Assembly: GCA_019634675.1 (NCBI GenBank)
Contig: JAHCAX010000003.1
Span: forward strand, 62,001-126,000
From: Acherontichlamydia pituitae
Lineage (GTDB): Bacteria > Chlamydiota > Chlamydiia > Chlamydiales > Rhabdochlamydiaceae
Reading direction: 5' to 3'
Length of the DNA stretch: 64,000 nucleotides
The position numbers and the translations under genes were made by a program. Position 1 is the stretch's first letter. Each line of letters begins with the position of its first letter. This document shows, piece by piece, positions 27,014-36,179 of this stretch. The notes under the pieces were generated by a model. That model ran no database searches. It was not told the DNA's origin and was given only the letters and a program-made list of their open reading frames with translations.

Positions 27014-28237
27014 ATTAACAAAACCACAGCGATCCTGCTCAGTCTTTCTGTGCCCTGCATGGGGGCAGAAGCCGATTCTCCATCAGACAATATCGCCCAA
27101 ATGGTCTCAGACCATACACGTTTTGCAACCCATTTTTATCAAGCTGCAACCCCCTCAACGCCTTCCAATATCGTTTTTTCCCCCTATTCGATCTCCACCT
27201 GCATGACCATGGTGTTTCTAGGCGCGCGCGATACGACCGCCGATGAGATCCAAACCACCCTCTACCTTAACTTGGAACGGGACCTAATCCCGAGCACAAC
27301 GCTAGCTCTGATACAGCAGCTCGAAGGGAAATCAAAAGATGCAACCGGATACCAGCTCAAACTTGCCAATGCGGTTTGGGTCGATCAGCATACCTACATC
27401 CTCTCCGATTACAGCCACACCCTGGAAAGCGCATTCCGCGCCAAGATCGACAGGATCAATTTCCAGCAAGCAACCAAAGCAACGGAGACTATCAACCGCT
27501 GGATCTCCGATCAAACCTCCAGTAAGATCACCGATCTTCTCCATCCTGGCGATATCGATGATAATACACGCCTTGTCCTGACGAATGCCGTCTATTTTCA
27601 AGGGAGCTTTACAAGTCCTTTCGATGAGAAAAAAACCAAACAGGCTCCGTTTTACCCGACGCCCGACACATCGAGCACTGTCCGCATGATGCAGCAAACA
27701 GGGTCTTTCTCTTATTTGGAAAATGACCTGTTCCAAATGGCGGGACTCCCCTTTAAAAGCAAAAATGGAAGTAAGATCTCCCTCGTTATCCTGCTGCCCC
27801 GCTCGACAGATAATCTTCCGCAAATTGAAAACGATATGAGCGATTCATTCCCGGAATGGATCAATGCGATGAAAGGTGATCGGTTGCTCCTTCAAATCCC
27901 CAAATTTACAGTCAAAAAACGCTTAGACCTTAATAATATCCTTCAGATGATGGGAATGAAGATTCCCTTCACAACCCAAGCTAATTTTTCAGGGATTGAT
28001 GGAAAGCTCGATCTGTATTTAAGCAAGGTGGTGCACGAGGCCCTGTTCGCACTGGACGAAGCAGGCGTTGTCGCTGCTGCCGCAACAGCTGCCTCAATCG
28101 GTGTCACATCAGTGGGGCCGACTCCGGCGCCGACCCCATTCGTTGCCGACCATCCCTTCTTGTATTTTATCGTTGATGGTGCAAGCAGCGAGATCTTGTT
28201 TATGGGCAAATTCCAAGAACCTAAAGACGTCTTATGA
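26957..28237 (+). CDS. Secreted serpin (serine/cysteine protease inhibitor)
   Basis: A full serpin fold is visible: NIVFSPYSISTCMTMVFLGA, LTNAVYFQGSF, VHEALFALDEAG and the C-terminal HPFLYFIVDGASSEILFMGKF. The reactive-loop hinge EAGVVAAAATAASI has the small residues needed for loop insertion, so it should be inhibitory. Counting 17 residues from the hinge Glu puts P1-P1' near Thr-Ser in GVTSVG (plus or minus one). A hydrophobic stretch ending VPCMGA predicts export. The frame is open from ATG 26789, but the ancestral signal peptide (from ATG 26804, MFNPSRFF directly joined to INKTT) is split by a MITE. ATG 26957, inside the MITE, has AAGGA 6 nt upstream and is my chosen start. The stop overlaps the PP2C start by 4 bp. 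Confidence 0.85.
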   Translation: MKMASKRRFYRANEFCNRLINKTTAILLSLSVPCMGAEADSPSDNIAQMVSDHTRFATHFYQAATPSTPSNIVFSPYSISTCMTMVFLGARDTTADEIQTTLYLNLERDLIPSTTLALIQQLEGKSKDATGYQLKLANAVWVDQHTYILSDYSHTLESAFRAKIDRINFQQATKATETINRWISDQTSSKITDLLHPGDIDDNTRLVLTNAVYFQGSFTSPFDEKKTKQAPFYPTPDTSSTVRMMQQTGSFSYLENDLFQMAGLPFKSKNGSKISLVILLPRSTDNLPQIENDMSDSFPEWINAMKGDRLLLQIPKFTVKKRLDLNNILQMMGMKIPFTTQANFSGIDGKLDLYLSKVVHEALFALDEAGVVAAAATAASIGVTSVGPTPAPTPFVADHPFLYFIVDGASSEILFMGKFQEPKDVL

Positions 28238-28983
28238 AACTCATGCAATATCAAACCGACAGCTTTGGAATGACCGATGTAGGCTACATGCGGACAAACA
28301 ACGAAGATGTGTTTGAGATTGTTGCCGACAAACAATTTTTTATCCTTGCCGATGGAATGGGCGGTCATAACGCGGGAGAAGTCGCATCGTCTGAGGCTGT
28401 TAAAAGCCTTTGCCGCTCCATCCGCTACGCCCCTGTTTTTTCATCGGAAGAACAGATCAGCAAATACATGCTGCAAGCATTCGAAAAAGCCAATCAAAGG
28501 GTCTGGACCCTTTCTTTGGAAGATGATGCCTTTTCCGGAATGGGCACGACCATCAGCTGCTTTTTGATCCATGAAGACTGCCTCGTCTATGCCCATATGG
28601 GCGACAGCCGCCTTTACCAGTATCGGAACAAGCTGGTTCAGATCAGCCGCGACCATTCCCTCAGAGCTTTGCTGCTGGAAGAAGAAGACATCGACCGGGA
28701 GCTTCTCGAGCAGCCCGGATTCAAAAATGTCATTACACGCGCTTTGGGGACCCATTCCCAAGCAAACCCTGACATCGAGGCAGTCCGCGTCCAAGCCGGG
28801 GACATCTACCTCCTCTGCACCGATGGGCTCACCGACCTAGTCTCCGATGCAGAGATCGCTACTATCCTCTCCTCAGGAAAAAATCCTGAAAAAACATGCG
28901 AATCCCTCATTTCCGCTGCCCTAGAAAAAGGGGGAAATGATAATATTACCGTCCTAATGGTAAAAATTCTTTCACCCGCATGA
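28234..28983 (+). CDS. PP2C-type Ser/Thr protein phosphatase
   Basis: A 249-residue PPM/PP2C phosphatase. The metal-binding motifs are all present: RTNNEDV, LADGMGGHNAGE, MGTTISC, HMGDSRLY, LCTDGLTDLV and GGNDNITVLMV. It would reverse Hanks-type kinase phosphorylation. It overlaps the serpin stop and the desulfurase start by 4 bp each, so all three are coupled. The PP2C-NifS pairing matches CT259-CT258 in Chlamydia as I remember it. Confidence 0.93.
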   Translation: MKLMQYQTDSFGMTDVGYMRTNNEDVFEIVADKQFFILADGMGGHNAGEVASSEAVKSLCRSIRYAPVFSSEEQISKYMLQAFEKANQRVWTLSLEDDAFSGMGTTISCFLIHEDCLVYAHMGDSRLYQYRNKLVQISRDHSLRALLLEEEDIDRELLEQPGFKNVITRALGTHSQANPDIEAVRVQAGDIYLLCTDGLTDLVSDAEIATILSSGKNPEKTCESLISAALEKGGNDNITVLMVKILSPA

Positions 28984-30113
28984 AACCTCGAATCTATCTC
29001 GATAACAATGCAACGACCGGGATCGACTCGCGCGTAGCGCAGGCTGTTGTCCAAGAATTGTCCTCCCTTCCCTCCAACCCCTCGAGCATCCATTACTTTG
29101 GACAGGAAGCAAGAAAGAGGCTGGTGCATGCCCGGGAAACGATTGCGCAAGCGCTCAGTATTAAGCCTCACGAAGTGATCTTTACTTCGGGGGGAACCGA
29201 ATCAATGAACCTTCTGATCCACGGACTCCTCTCCGGCAAACAAAACGCCCATGCGATCACTTCCAATGTCGAGCACTCCTGCGTCTACAATACCCTTGCG
29301 CGCTATGCCAAACAGGGAGCAGAAGTCAGTTTCTTGCCCGCTGGACTTTGGGGAGCTGTACAAACTGATGCGATCGCCAAAGCGATCCGCCCCAATACCC
29401 GTGCGATCATCCTAAGCGCAGTCAACAGTGAAACAGGGGTTAAGCACGATCTCGATGCGATTGCGGAATTGGCCCTTCAGAACAAGGTCCCCTTTATCGT
29501 TGACGGCGTCGCACTCATCGGCAAAGAGAGCTTCCAGATCCCCAAAGGGGTTTTGGCAATGGGCTTTTCAGGCCACAAGTTCCATGCTCCCAAAGGCATT
29601 GGCTTTATAATCGTTCGCTCAGAACTCCAACTTGAGCCTTATTTGACCGGCGGGGACCAAGAATATGGCAAGCGTGCAGGAACAGAGAACTTGCCAGGGA
29701 TCATCGGCGTAGCTCATGCAGTATCTTTATTACATATGGAGCTTCCCGCAGCATCAGAACGGATGAAAAACCTGCGGGACCATCTTCAAAACGAGCTTTG
29801 CTACCAACTAGATCCCGTCATCGTCAACGGGCAAGGCCCGCGCGTTGTCAATACCTGCAACCTGTCATTTCCTGGCGTTCAAGGCGAAGACTTATTGATG
29901 GCGCTCGACTTGAAAGGGATCGCTGTCAGCCATGGATCTGCCTGCTCATCAGGAGCTCTAGAGCCTTCCCGCGTTTTGACCAACATGGGGATCCCTACCC
30001 AAGAGGCCAGATCGGCCATCCGATTTTCATTGAGCCGCTACACGACTCAAGAAGAGATCGACCAATGCATCGAAGCTGTCGTTGCGATTGTCCGCAAGCT
30101 CCGCTCTATTTAA
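28980..30113 (+). CDS. Cysteine desulfurase (NifS/IscS-like)
   Basis: A 377-residue PLP-dependent class V aminotransferase-fold enzyme that takes sulfur from cysteine for Fe-S clusters or tRNA thiolation. YLDNNATTGID starts the protein. FSGHKFHAPKGIG holds the PLP lysine, and GSACSSGALEPS holds the persulfide-forming Cys. Length is normal. There is no IscU/NifU gene beside it. Confidence 0.92.
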   Translation: MKPRIYLDNNATTGIDSRVAQAVVQELSSLPSNPSSIHYFGQEARKRLVHARETIAQALSIKPHEVIFTSGGTESMNLLIHGLLSGKQNAHAITSNVEHSCVYNTLARYAKQGAEVSFLPAGLWGAVQTDAIAKAIRPNTRAIILSAVNSETGVKHDLDAIAELALQNKVPFIVDGVALIGKESFQIPKGVLAMGFSGHKFHAPKGIGFIIVRSELQLEPYLTGGDQEYGKRAGTENLPGIIGVAHAVSLLHMELPAASERMKNLRDHLQNELCYQLDPVIVNGQGPRVVNTCNLSFPGVQGEDLLMALDLKGIAVSHGSACSSGALEPSRVLTNMGIPTQEARSAIRFSLSRYTTQEEIDQCIEAVVAIVRKLRSI

Positions 30114-30206
30114 CCTACTTTAGAGGATTGTTTAAAATCTCAATCTTGCTAAATTGAATTTCAAAATCATTGGGCAAGTTGAAAGTTCAGAAAAAAGGAG
30201 GTGGTT

Positions 30207-31244
30207 ATGTCAACTCCAACTCAACGCATCCCGCATCCACTTGATTTTTCCAGTCTAATCAATCTGCCGCATCCGGTTCAAGCCCTCCAAGAGATGCATG
30301 TCATTGAAGATGAAGCGATGAGACCTGAATCCCGTTCCCTATTTGGACAAGTAGTGCTTACTGAAATCATTTACAAATACATCTTCAGCTCACTGGACAC
30401 TCGCATGCTTGCAAGGTTAAAGTCCGTCTCTAAGGAATTTAGGATTTTGGGAAACGGATATGTCCATTGTTTTTTAAAAAGCCATTCGCTGATGAAACTC
30501 GTCGAAAATTACGGTTTCGAGCCGGCTTCCGACCTTCGCAACATGGTCATTGTGCAAAAAGCCTATCAAGCTTGCTCGTCTGAAGGACTTGACGAAGGCT
30601 TATGCCTTGCGACGCTGCATGAGAAGATCTCTGTTGCGGAAGACCGCAACCTGATCAAATTATTCCTCCGTTATGTGAATACCATTTTTGCTGGAAGAAT
30701 CGTGACCTACTTGAAAAACAATCCAGTAGAAGCGGAATTTCTTTGTCAGCATCCCGAATTGAATGTCTGCTGCATCTCTCAAGTCAAGGATATTCCAGGA
30801 GCTGCCAGCACCATCAGAGCGTGGTTAAAAAACCAACAGCCTATCCAAATGAACGTCTTATATCTAGGAAAGCTCCCAAGCACTCACAATGTGCATATGT
30901 GCATTGTCCCTCCTGAAATTGCCCATTTCCGTCTGAATATTCTTTTAGCGAACAAAAATGCCTTTACGCTGATTAGCCGCAATGTGGGAGCAGCCGTTAA
31001 AGAAAACATCGACCTACGCTACAACCAATTAGGAGCCCTTCCGGATGAGCTGGGATCAACAAATGTCCAAATCGCATACGCAACGGAAGGAAATCCGAAA
31101 GAGATGCTCCCACCCAAAGGGTCTCCCCGAACGAAACTGATCGACCGCAGCAACCTCACCTTCCATGCATTAGGAGCTAAGTTGCAAATGGTGATGCTGC
31201 CGGAAGCAGTCAAGATTTCTGAAGGGAAATCCTGTGGATCCTAA
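30207..31244 (+). CDS. F-box-like domain protein 1 (candidate effector)
   Basis: A 345-residue protein. Residues about 45-85 (LTEIIYKYIFSSLD, then LARLKSVSKEFR) match the eukaryotic F-box pattern: L..E....IF..L....L..L..V...F. Near the C-terminus IDLRYNQLGALPDELG looks like a single leucine-rich repeat. It has no signal peptide. F-box proteins from intracellular bacteria recruit host SCF ubiquitin ligases, so a secreted effector is plausible. AGGAGG 5 nt upstream fixes the ATG at 30207. The next gene is a tandem paralogue. Confidence 0.65.
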   Translation: MSTPTQRIPHPLDFSSLINLPHPVQALQEMHVIEDEAMRPESRSLFGQVVLTEIIYKYIFSSLDTRMLARLKSVSKEFRILGNGYVHCFLKSHSLMKLVENYGFEPASDLRNMVIVQKAYQACSSEGLDEGLCLATLHEKISVAEDRNLIKLFLRYVNTIFAGRIVTYLKNNPVEAEFLCQHPELNVCCISQVKDIPGAASTIRAWLKNQQPIQMNVLYLGKLPSTHNVHMCIVPPEIAHFRLNILLANKNAFTLISRNVGAAVKENIDLRYNQLGALPDELGSTNVQIAYATEGNPKEMLPPKGSPRTKLIDRSNLTFHALGAKLQMVMLPEAVKISEGKSCGS

Positions 31245-31345
31245 CAGAACATATACCTTTCATGAATATTTAAAAATTCATGCTTGTTAAACGAAATGAT
31301 ATTTCTTTTACACATATCAAAACCCTTAAAAAAAGGAAGTTAATT

Positions 31346-32386
31346 ATGGCAAGCCAGTGTCGACCAATCTCATGCTCCGCTGAATCAGTCTTTCAAAGAA
31401 ATCAACTTGCTGATTCTTTGCAACAGATTCCAGAGCTTCAATCAGCAAAACATGATCAGATGGATCTGGAATCCCATCCATTATTCGGTCAAGTAGAGTT
31501 AACCGAAGTCATTTTTACACAGATCTTTAGCCTTCTTGCCGTTCATGATCTGGCTAGATTAAGAACTGTCAGTACCGAAGTGACAACTTTAAGCAAAGAA
31601 TACATCCTGTATTATTTAAAAAATTATTCTCTAATGAGAATAGTTGCAGATTACGGTTTCGAGCCAGCCTCAGACCTTCGCAACCTGATCATCATACAAA
31701 AAGCCTATGAAGCTTGCTTGTGTGAAGAGGGAAACAAAGGCTTAAACCTTAATACGCTCCATGATAGGTTCATTAGTGTAGAAGACCGCAATCTCATCAA
31801 ATTGTTCCTCCGTTATATGAATACAGTCATTAATACAGGCAAAATTACATTCTTAAAAAATAATCCAGCTGAAGAGGCATTTCTCCAAGACCATCCTGAA
31901 TTGAACGTTTGCTGCATATCACAAGTCGATGATATTCCAGAAGCTGCAAAAACGATTAGAGTTTGGCTAAAAGCTCAACAATCGATTGAATTGTCGGTTT
32001 TACACTTAGGAAAACTTCCAGCCCCGCATAACACCAACATGTGCATTATCCCGGCAGAAATTGGATTTTTCCGTCTAAAAATCCTTTTAGCCAATAATAA
32101 TTCCTTCAGGCTTATTAGTCGAAATGTAAGTGAAGCTGTTATCCAAAGAATTGACCTGCGCGATAACCAGTTAGGAGCTCTACCGGATGAACTGGGTTCA
32201 AGAAGTAATCAAACTGCATACTCAACTGAAGGCAACCCTAAACGGATGATATCTCCAAAAGAGTCACCTCAAACAACATTGATCAATAGAAATATCCATC
32301 ACTACTATCAACTGGGTGCAAAAATACAAACAACAATGCTGCCAAGCGCAGTCAAAGCTTCAAATGGGAAATCTTGCGACCCCTAA
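31346..32386 (+). CDS. F-box-like domain protein 2 (paralogue)
   Basis: A 346-residue paralogue of the 30207 product, roughly 55-60% identical by eye. It has the same F-box-like segment (LTEVIFTQIFSLLAVHDLAR, then LRTVSTEV) and the same C-terminal IDLRDNQLGALPDELG. The shared middle YGFEPASDLRN is invariant. Frame opens at 31280, but AGGAAG 5 nt before ATG 31346 decides the start. It is more AT-rich than copy 1, so the duplication is not very recent. Confidence 0.65.
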   Translation: MASQCRPISCSAESVFQRNQLADSLQQIPELQSAKHDQMDLESHPLFGQVELTEVIFTQIFSLLAVHDLARLRTVSTEVTTLSKEYILYYLKNYSLMRIVADYGFEPASDLRNLIIIQKAYEACLCEEGNKGLNLNTLHDRFISVEDRNLIKLFLRYMNTVINTGKITFLKNNPAEEAFLQDHPELNVCCISQVDDIPEAAKTIRVWLKAQQSIELSVLHLGKLPAPHNTNMCIIPAEIGFFRLKILLANNNSFRLISRNVSEAVIQRIDLRDNQLGALPDELGSRSNQTAYSTEGNPKRMISPKESPQTTLINRNIHHYYQLGAKIQTTMLPSAVKASNGKSCDP

Positions 32387-32430
32387 TGGTCTACATCTTT
32401 TGAACTTAGAGCAGATTGCTTAAATAAGTT

Positions 32431-33672
32431 CTAAAAGACTGTCCTGACATGGATCATTTTGGCGCTGAGAAGGGAAGCTTCTTCAACGGTCAGTTCGAAC
32501 TGATCGATCCGGACCGACTCCCCTTTGGAAGGGGGATGGCCTAAGGCCGCAGCCATCAGCTCCTCTAATGTCTCAGCATCCTGATAGAGCAAATGGACGT
32601 GGAACTGCTCATTGAACTCTATTAAACTCAAGTCGCCTGGAAATGACCTGTCCACGACGACGTGGTAGGCCCGAGGGACCATCTCGCCGAAGGACATCCA
32701 AAGATCAGACCTTCCGAAAATCTCATCGACGATCTCGTCGAGCGTCAGAATGCCTGTCGCCAGCCCTGCTTCGTTCAAGACGATCGCCAAGCTCTGGTTG
32801 TTCCTCCTAAATTGCTTGAGGATCTGTAAAATGGAGGTGTTCTCCGTAATAAACCAGGGAGACCGAGCATAGTCGCGGATCTTCTTGTTCTCGGCCATCC
32901 GCAGCAGGTCCCGCGGATAGGCGACCGCTACGATATTCTGAGGGTTCCGATTGTAGATGGGGATAAAGGGCAGGTGCTTCTCTTGCAGGATCTGCCTCAT
33001 TTCAGCAACCGTGCTGAAAGAAGGAAGAAGCGTTGTGCTTGACAAGGACTGCATCAGGTCTTTCGCGGTCTTGTTCTTTAACGAGAAGATGTTGGCGACC
33101 ACCGTGTTGAACTCTTTGCGCTCTGAAGACGACGCCAGGGTCTCTTCCCTCTCCTCGATAATATTTTGAAGATCTTCCCTGGACAAGTAGGCGCCGGAGG
33201 CGACGGGCGTTCCAAACAACCGGTTGATCGAGCGGCATAAAAGATCGAGGGTCCAGATAATCGGACGGAACAAGATCGAAAAGAACATCAGAAAAGGGAT
33301 CCCGAGCATGGCGACATTTTCCGCATAGCGCCTTCCTGCCAGCATTGGAGAGATCTCAGCAAAGATCAGGACTATCAAAATTTGAGTAAGGGGGGCCCAG
33401 TCGGGATTCAACCCTAAAGAATCGTAAAAACGGCGTGAGCATTCCGAGCCCACGATCAAAGCTGTATTGACGCCGATCAACGTCGTTCCAAATAGATAAG
33501 CTGGATGGTTGATCAGATAACTTAGCCATTGGGCCCGTTTCTGCTGCTTGCTGACATAGTACTGCAGCCGGACCTTGTTAAAGGAAACGCAGGCCAGCTC
33601 GACCATGGCAAACAACCCCTGGACCACAAGGCAGACGAGAATGAGGATAAGATAAAACTTCCAATCTTCCAT
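32431..33672 (-). CDS. CNNM/HlyC-CorC family membrane protein (TlyC-like)
   Basis: A 413-residue protein. An N-terminal CNNM (DUF21) transmembrane domain is followed by paired CBS domains (PIYNRNPQNIVAVAYPRDLL, LAIVLNEAGLATGILTLDEIVDEIFG) and a C-terminal CorC/HlyC transporter-associated domain. These proteins are linked to Mg2+/Co2+ efflux; the hemolysin name is historical. It lies 5 nt after a paralogue. Paired genes of this type also occur in Chlamydia (CT256-CT257). Confidence 0.88.
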   Translation of the reverse strand: MEDWKFYLILILVCLVVQGLFAMVELACVSFNKVRLQYYVSKQQKRAQWLSYLINHPAYLFGTTLIGVNTALIVGSECSRRFYDSLGLNPDWAPLTQILIVLIFAEISPMLAGRRYAENVAMLGIPFLMFFSILFRPIIWTLDLLCRSINRLFGTPVASGAYLSREDLQNIIEEREETLASSSERKEFNTVVANIFSLKNKTAKDLMQSLSSTTLLPSFSTVAEMRQILQEKHLPFIPIYNRNPQNIVAVAYPRDLLRMAENKKIRDYARSPWFITENTSILQILKQFRRNNQSLAIVLNEAGLATGILTLDEIVDEIFGRSDLWMSFGEMVPRAYHVVVDRSFPGDLSLIEFNEQFHVHLLYQDAETLEELMAAALGHPPSKGESVRIDQFELTVEEASLLSAKMIHVRTVF

Positions 33673-33677
33673 GTGAC

Positions 33678-34913
33678 CTAACTTGTCGATAACCTACGCA
33701 CATACACTCGCCGGACACGCTTTGCATCTGCTGCAAGGACGTGGAACAGGAAGCCGTGCGCCTCGTACTTGGCTCCTGATTTAGGGATGTCGTTCATCTG
33801 TTCAGAGAGCCATCCGCCTAACGTCACCATCTGATTTTCGCTAGGCAATGCCACTCCAAAGATCTCTTCAAACTCTGAGAGCTCCATTTTGCCGCTTGCG
33901 ATCATCACATCTTCGCCGGAGCGGGTAAACTTGCTTTTTTCGTCCCGCGCATCGGCGATCTCGCCGACGACAGTTTCAACGAGGTCTTCCAAAGCGATCA
34001 GACCGGAGATCGATCCATATTCATCGACGACCATCGCGATCGATTCTTCCCGATCATACATTTGGCGGAGCAAAATATTTGCAGAGATCGATTCGGGGAC
34101 AAAAAGAGGCTTTTTGAGAAAAGGGATCACATCCATCGTCGAAGAGATCTTCTCCCGATTGAGAAAAAAGACCTGGCTGGTGATCAATCCGATCACATTG
34201 TCGAGGTTCTCTTTGCAGACAGGGATCCGCGAGCACTCTTGGTCGACAAAAAGGTGGATCAGCTTCGACAAGGGATCTTCCAAATCGAAAAAGATCACCT
34301 CTTCCCGAGGGCGCATCAGTTCTTTGACTTGGGACTCCTGGAGGTTCAGATAGCCTCGGACAAGCTCAGCCTCGTCTTCGTTCAAGATGCCATAGGTGCG
34401 AGAAGCTTTTAAAGCATGCTGCAGTTCATCGATCGAGATCTCCTCTTCTTTTCTCAAGAAAAAGAACATCGCTCGGGAAAGGTAGGTCGTGATCCCATTG
34501 AGGACGCGTCTTAAAGGAAGAAGGATTTTTTGGGCAAAATGCAAGAAAGGGGCTGCACGATGGGCAATCGACACATTGTTCGCTAGCCCGATCGACTTAG
34601 GAACGACCTCTCCAAAGATCACCGTCAAGGCAAGCGGGACGCCGACGTTCAATGCCCAACCGGAAAAATCCCCAAATATGCTCGAGGAGATGTTCTGGAT
34701 CATGATGTTCACGATCACATTCAACATAATGATGGTGATCAGCAAGTCTCTTGGAGATGAGAGCAGATGCGCTGCAAGCTGCTTATTTTTGTCCGATGAG
34801 CTTTTAAAGGCTTTGACCTTCATTGAAGAGAGCGAGAAGAGGGCAACTTCAGACGAAGAGAAAAAACCGGAAAGGAAAAGAAAACAAAGCAAAAGGAGGA
34901 TCAACGTGATCAC
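33678..34913 (-). CDS. CNNM/HlyC-CorC family membrane protein (TlyC-like), paralogue
   Basis: A 411-residue protein with the same layout as its neighbour: a DUF21 membrane domain (SGFFSSSEVALFSLSS, ALTVIFGEVVPKSIGLAN), CBS pair (EDEAELVRGYLNLQ, RIPVCKENLDNVIGLI, MVVDEYGSISGLIALEDLVE) and CorC domain. The GTG start overlaps the stop of the upstream gene by 4 bp (GTGA). The order on the minus strand is 35287, then this gene, then 33672, as one operon. Confidence 0.88.
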   Translation of the reverse strand: MITLILLLLCFLFLSGFFSSSEVALFSLSSMKVKAFKSSSDKNKQLAAHLLSSPRDLLITIIMLNVIVNIMIQNISSSIFGDFSGWALNVGVPLALTVIFGEVVPKSIGLANNVSIAHRAAPFLHFAQKILLPLRRVLNGITTYLSRAMFFFLRKEEEISIDELQHALKASRTYGILNEDEAELVRGYLNLQESQVKELMRPREEVIFFDLEDPLSKLIHLFVDQECSRIPVCKENLDNVIGLITSQVFFLNREKISSTMDVIPFLKKPLFVPESISANILLRQMYDREESIAMVVDEYGSISGLIALEDLVETVVGEIADARDEKSKFTRSGEDVMIASGKMELSEFEEIFGVALPSENQMVTLGGWLSEQMNDIPKSGAKYEAHGFLFHVLAADAKRVRRVYVRRLSTS

Positions 34914-35287
34914 GCTGCCTGCCCATCCTTGGAGGTCGCTTTCGGCTCAGACTGGAAAAAGATCTTCATCTGTCCATCGGGGACCAACCCAAGACCTTTC
35001 ATTAATGTTAACTGGATCCAAGCTGGATCGCTTTGAGATTGGATTTGCAGGACAAGGTCCTCATGCTCGACTAACAACTGTTCTTTTTGTACACTGAGAT
35101 GGTTCAACTGTTCCTGCAAACCTTTTGCGACAAGGGCCTTCTTCTGCATTGCCTGAGTATAGATCACAAAACAGCCGCCTGCAAACAAGAGCATCCACCA
35201 TGATTGGAAGATCACCGACTTCAAGGTCTTTCGACCCGAAGGTTGAACACGCGCCTGTCCCCTGTGATAGGCTCTCAGTGAAGACAT
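34910..35287 (-). CDS. Small single-span membrane protein with coiled coil (FtsL/DivIC-like shape)
   Basis: A 125-residue protein. A basic N-terminus (about 28 residues) precedes one membrane helix (WWMLLFAGGCFVIYTQAM). A leucine-rich coiled coil follows (LVAKGLQEQLNHLSVQKEQL) and a short C-terminal domain. The topology is that of FtsL/FtsB divisome proteins, but the family is too loose to assign. It is translationally coupled to the CNNM protein downstream. Confidence 0.6.
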   Translation of the reverse strand: MSSLRAYHRGQARVQPSGRKTLKSVIFQSWWMLLFAGGCFVIYTQAMQKKALVAKGLQEQLNHLSVQKEQLLVEHEDLVLQIQSQSDPAWIQLTLMKGLGLVPDGQMKIFFQSEPKATSKDGQAA

Positions 35288-35407
35288 AATACCCCATGAG
35301 CACTTTCTAAATGCCCTTAAACCGCATTCTTAAGGATAAACTCTTTTTTTTCCAGAAAAACCCCAGCTGATCCAACTGGAGCATGCAACAACCTTAAAAT
35401 CAAACAC

Positions 35408-35974
35408 TTAAGCCACAGGGAGAGTAATCTTAGTCTGCCCCATGTATTTCCCCTTCCTGTCTGCATAGGAAGTTTCGCAAGCCTCGGAGCCTTCATAAAA
35501 AAGCACTTGGGCAAGCCCTTCGTTCGCATAAATCTTGGCCGGAAGCGGCGTCGTATTCGAAATTTCCAACGTCACATACCCTTCCCATTCCGGCTCAAAA
35601 GGGGTCACATTAACGATGATCCCGCACCTCGCATAGGTCGATTTCCCGATGCACATCGTTAAAACATTGCGGGGGATCCTGAAGTACTCGACGCTACGGG
35701 CCAATGCAAAAGAGTTCGGAGGAATAATGCAGGTATCGGCTTCGATATGGACGAACGCGTTTTCGCTAAAGTTCTTTGGATCGACAAGCGAATTGTACAA
35801 GTTTGTAAAGACCTTGAACTCATTAGCGACTCGGAGGTCGTAGCCATAGCTGGACAATCCAAAACTGATGACCTTCTCCCCTTCTACATAACGGACTTGA
35901 TTATCGACAAAAGGCTCGATCATCCCATGCTCTTTCGCCATATGCCGAATCCAACGATCAGACTGCAATGCCAT
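35408..35974 (-). CDS. dcd: dCTP deaminase
   Basis: A 188-residue trimeric dCTP deaminase that makes dUTP for dTMP synthesis. Signature segments: SFGLSSYGYDLRVANEF, FALARSVEYFRIPRNVL, CIGKSTYARCGIIVNVTPFEPEWEGYVTLEISN (the catalytic Glu lies in the last of these), read here in parts. In Chlamydia dcd lies next to ruvB, as here, but in this window about 1 kb of repeats separates them. Confidence 0.95.
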   Translation of the reverse strand: MALQSDRWIRHMAKEHGMIEPFVDNQVRYVEGEKVISFGLSSYGYDLRVANEFKVFTNLYNSLVDPKNFSENAFVHIEADTCIIPPNSFALARSVEYFRIPRNVLTMCIGKSTYARCGIIVNVTPFEPEWEGYVTLEISNTTPLPAKIYANEGLAQVLFYEGSEACETSYADRKGKYMGQTKITLPVA

Positions 35975-35997
35975 ATATTCCCTAACTTCAGATTATA

Positions 35998-36179
35998 GAG
36001 GCAGTAGCAAAACTCATTTGCCCAGCAAAATCGCCATTTTATTGCCATTTCCACCCATTTTCCTTGGCCGGCCCACTTAGGGCCGACCTCGTCAAATGGA
36101 GCGTGGCAACTTTGCTGCCACTTGCAACTGGCATCAAAATCATCGATTTTTCCGGGCGAAGCAGTTTTGCCACTGCCTC
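35998..36179. mobile_element. MITE-like element (GAGGCAG ends), second copy
   Basis: A 182-bp element flanked by GAGGCAGTAGCAAAACTC and its imperfect inverse ending GCAGTTTTGCCACTGCCTC. It is more than 80% identical to the reverse complement of the copy in the serpin gene. No clear target duplication is left. It sits 24 bp upstream of dcd and may hold or replace its promoter. Confidence 0.8.
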
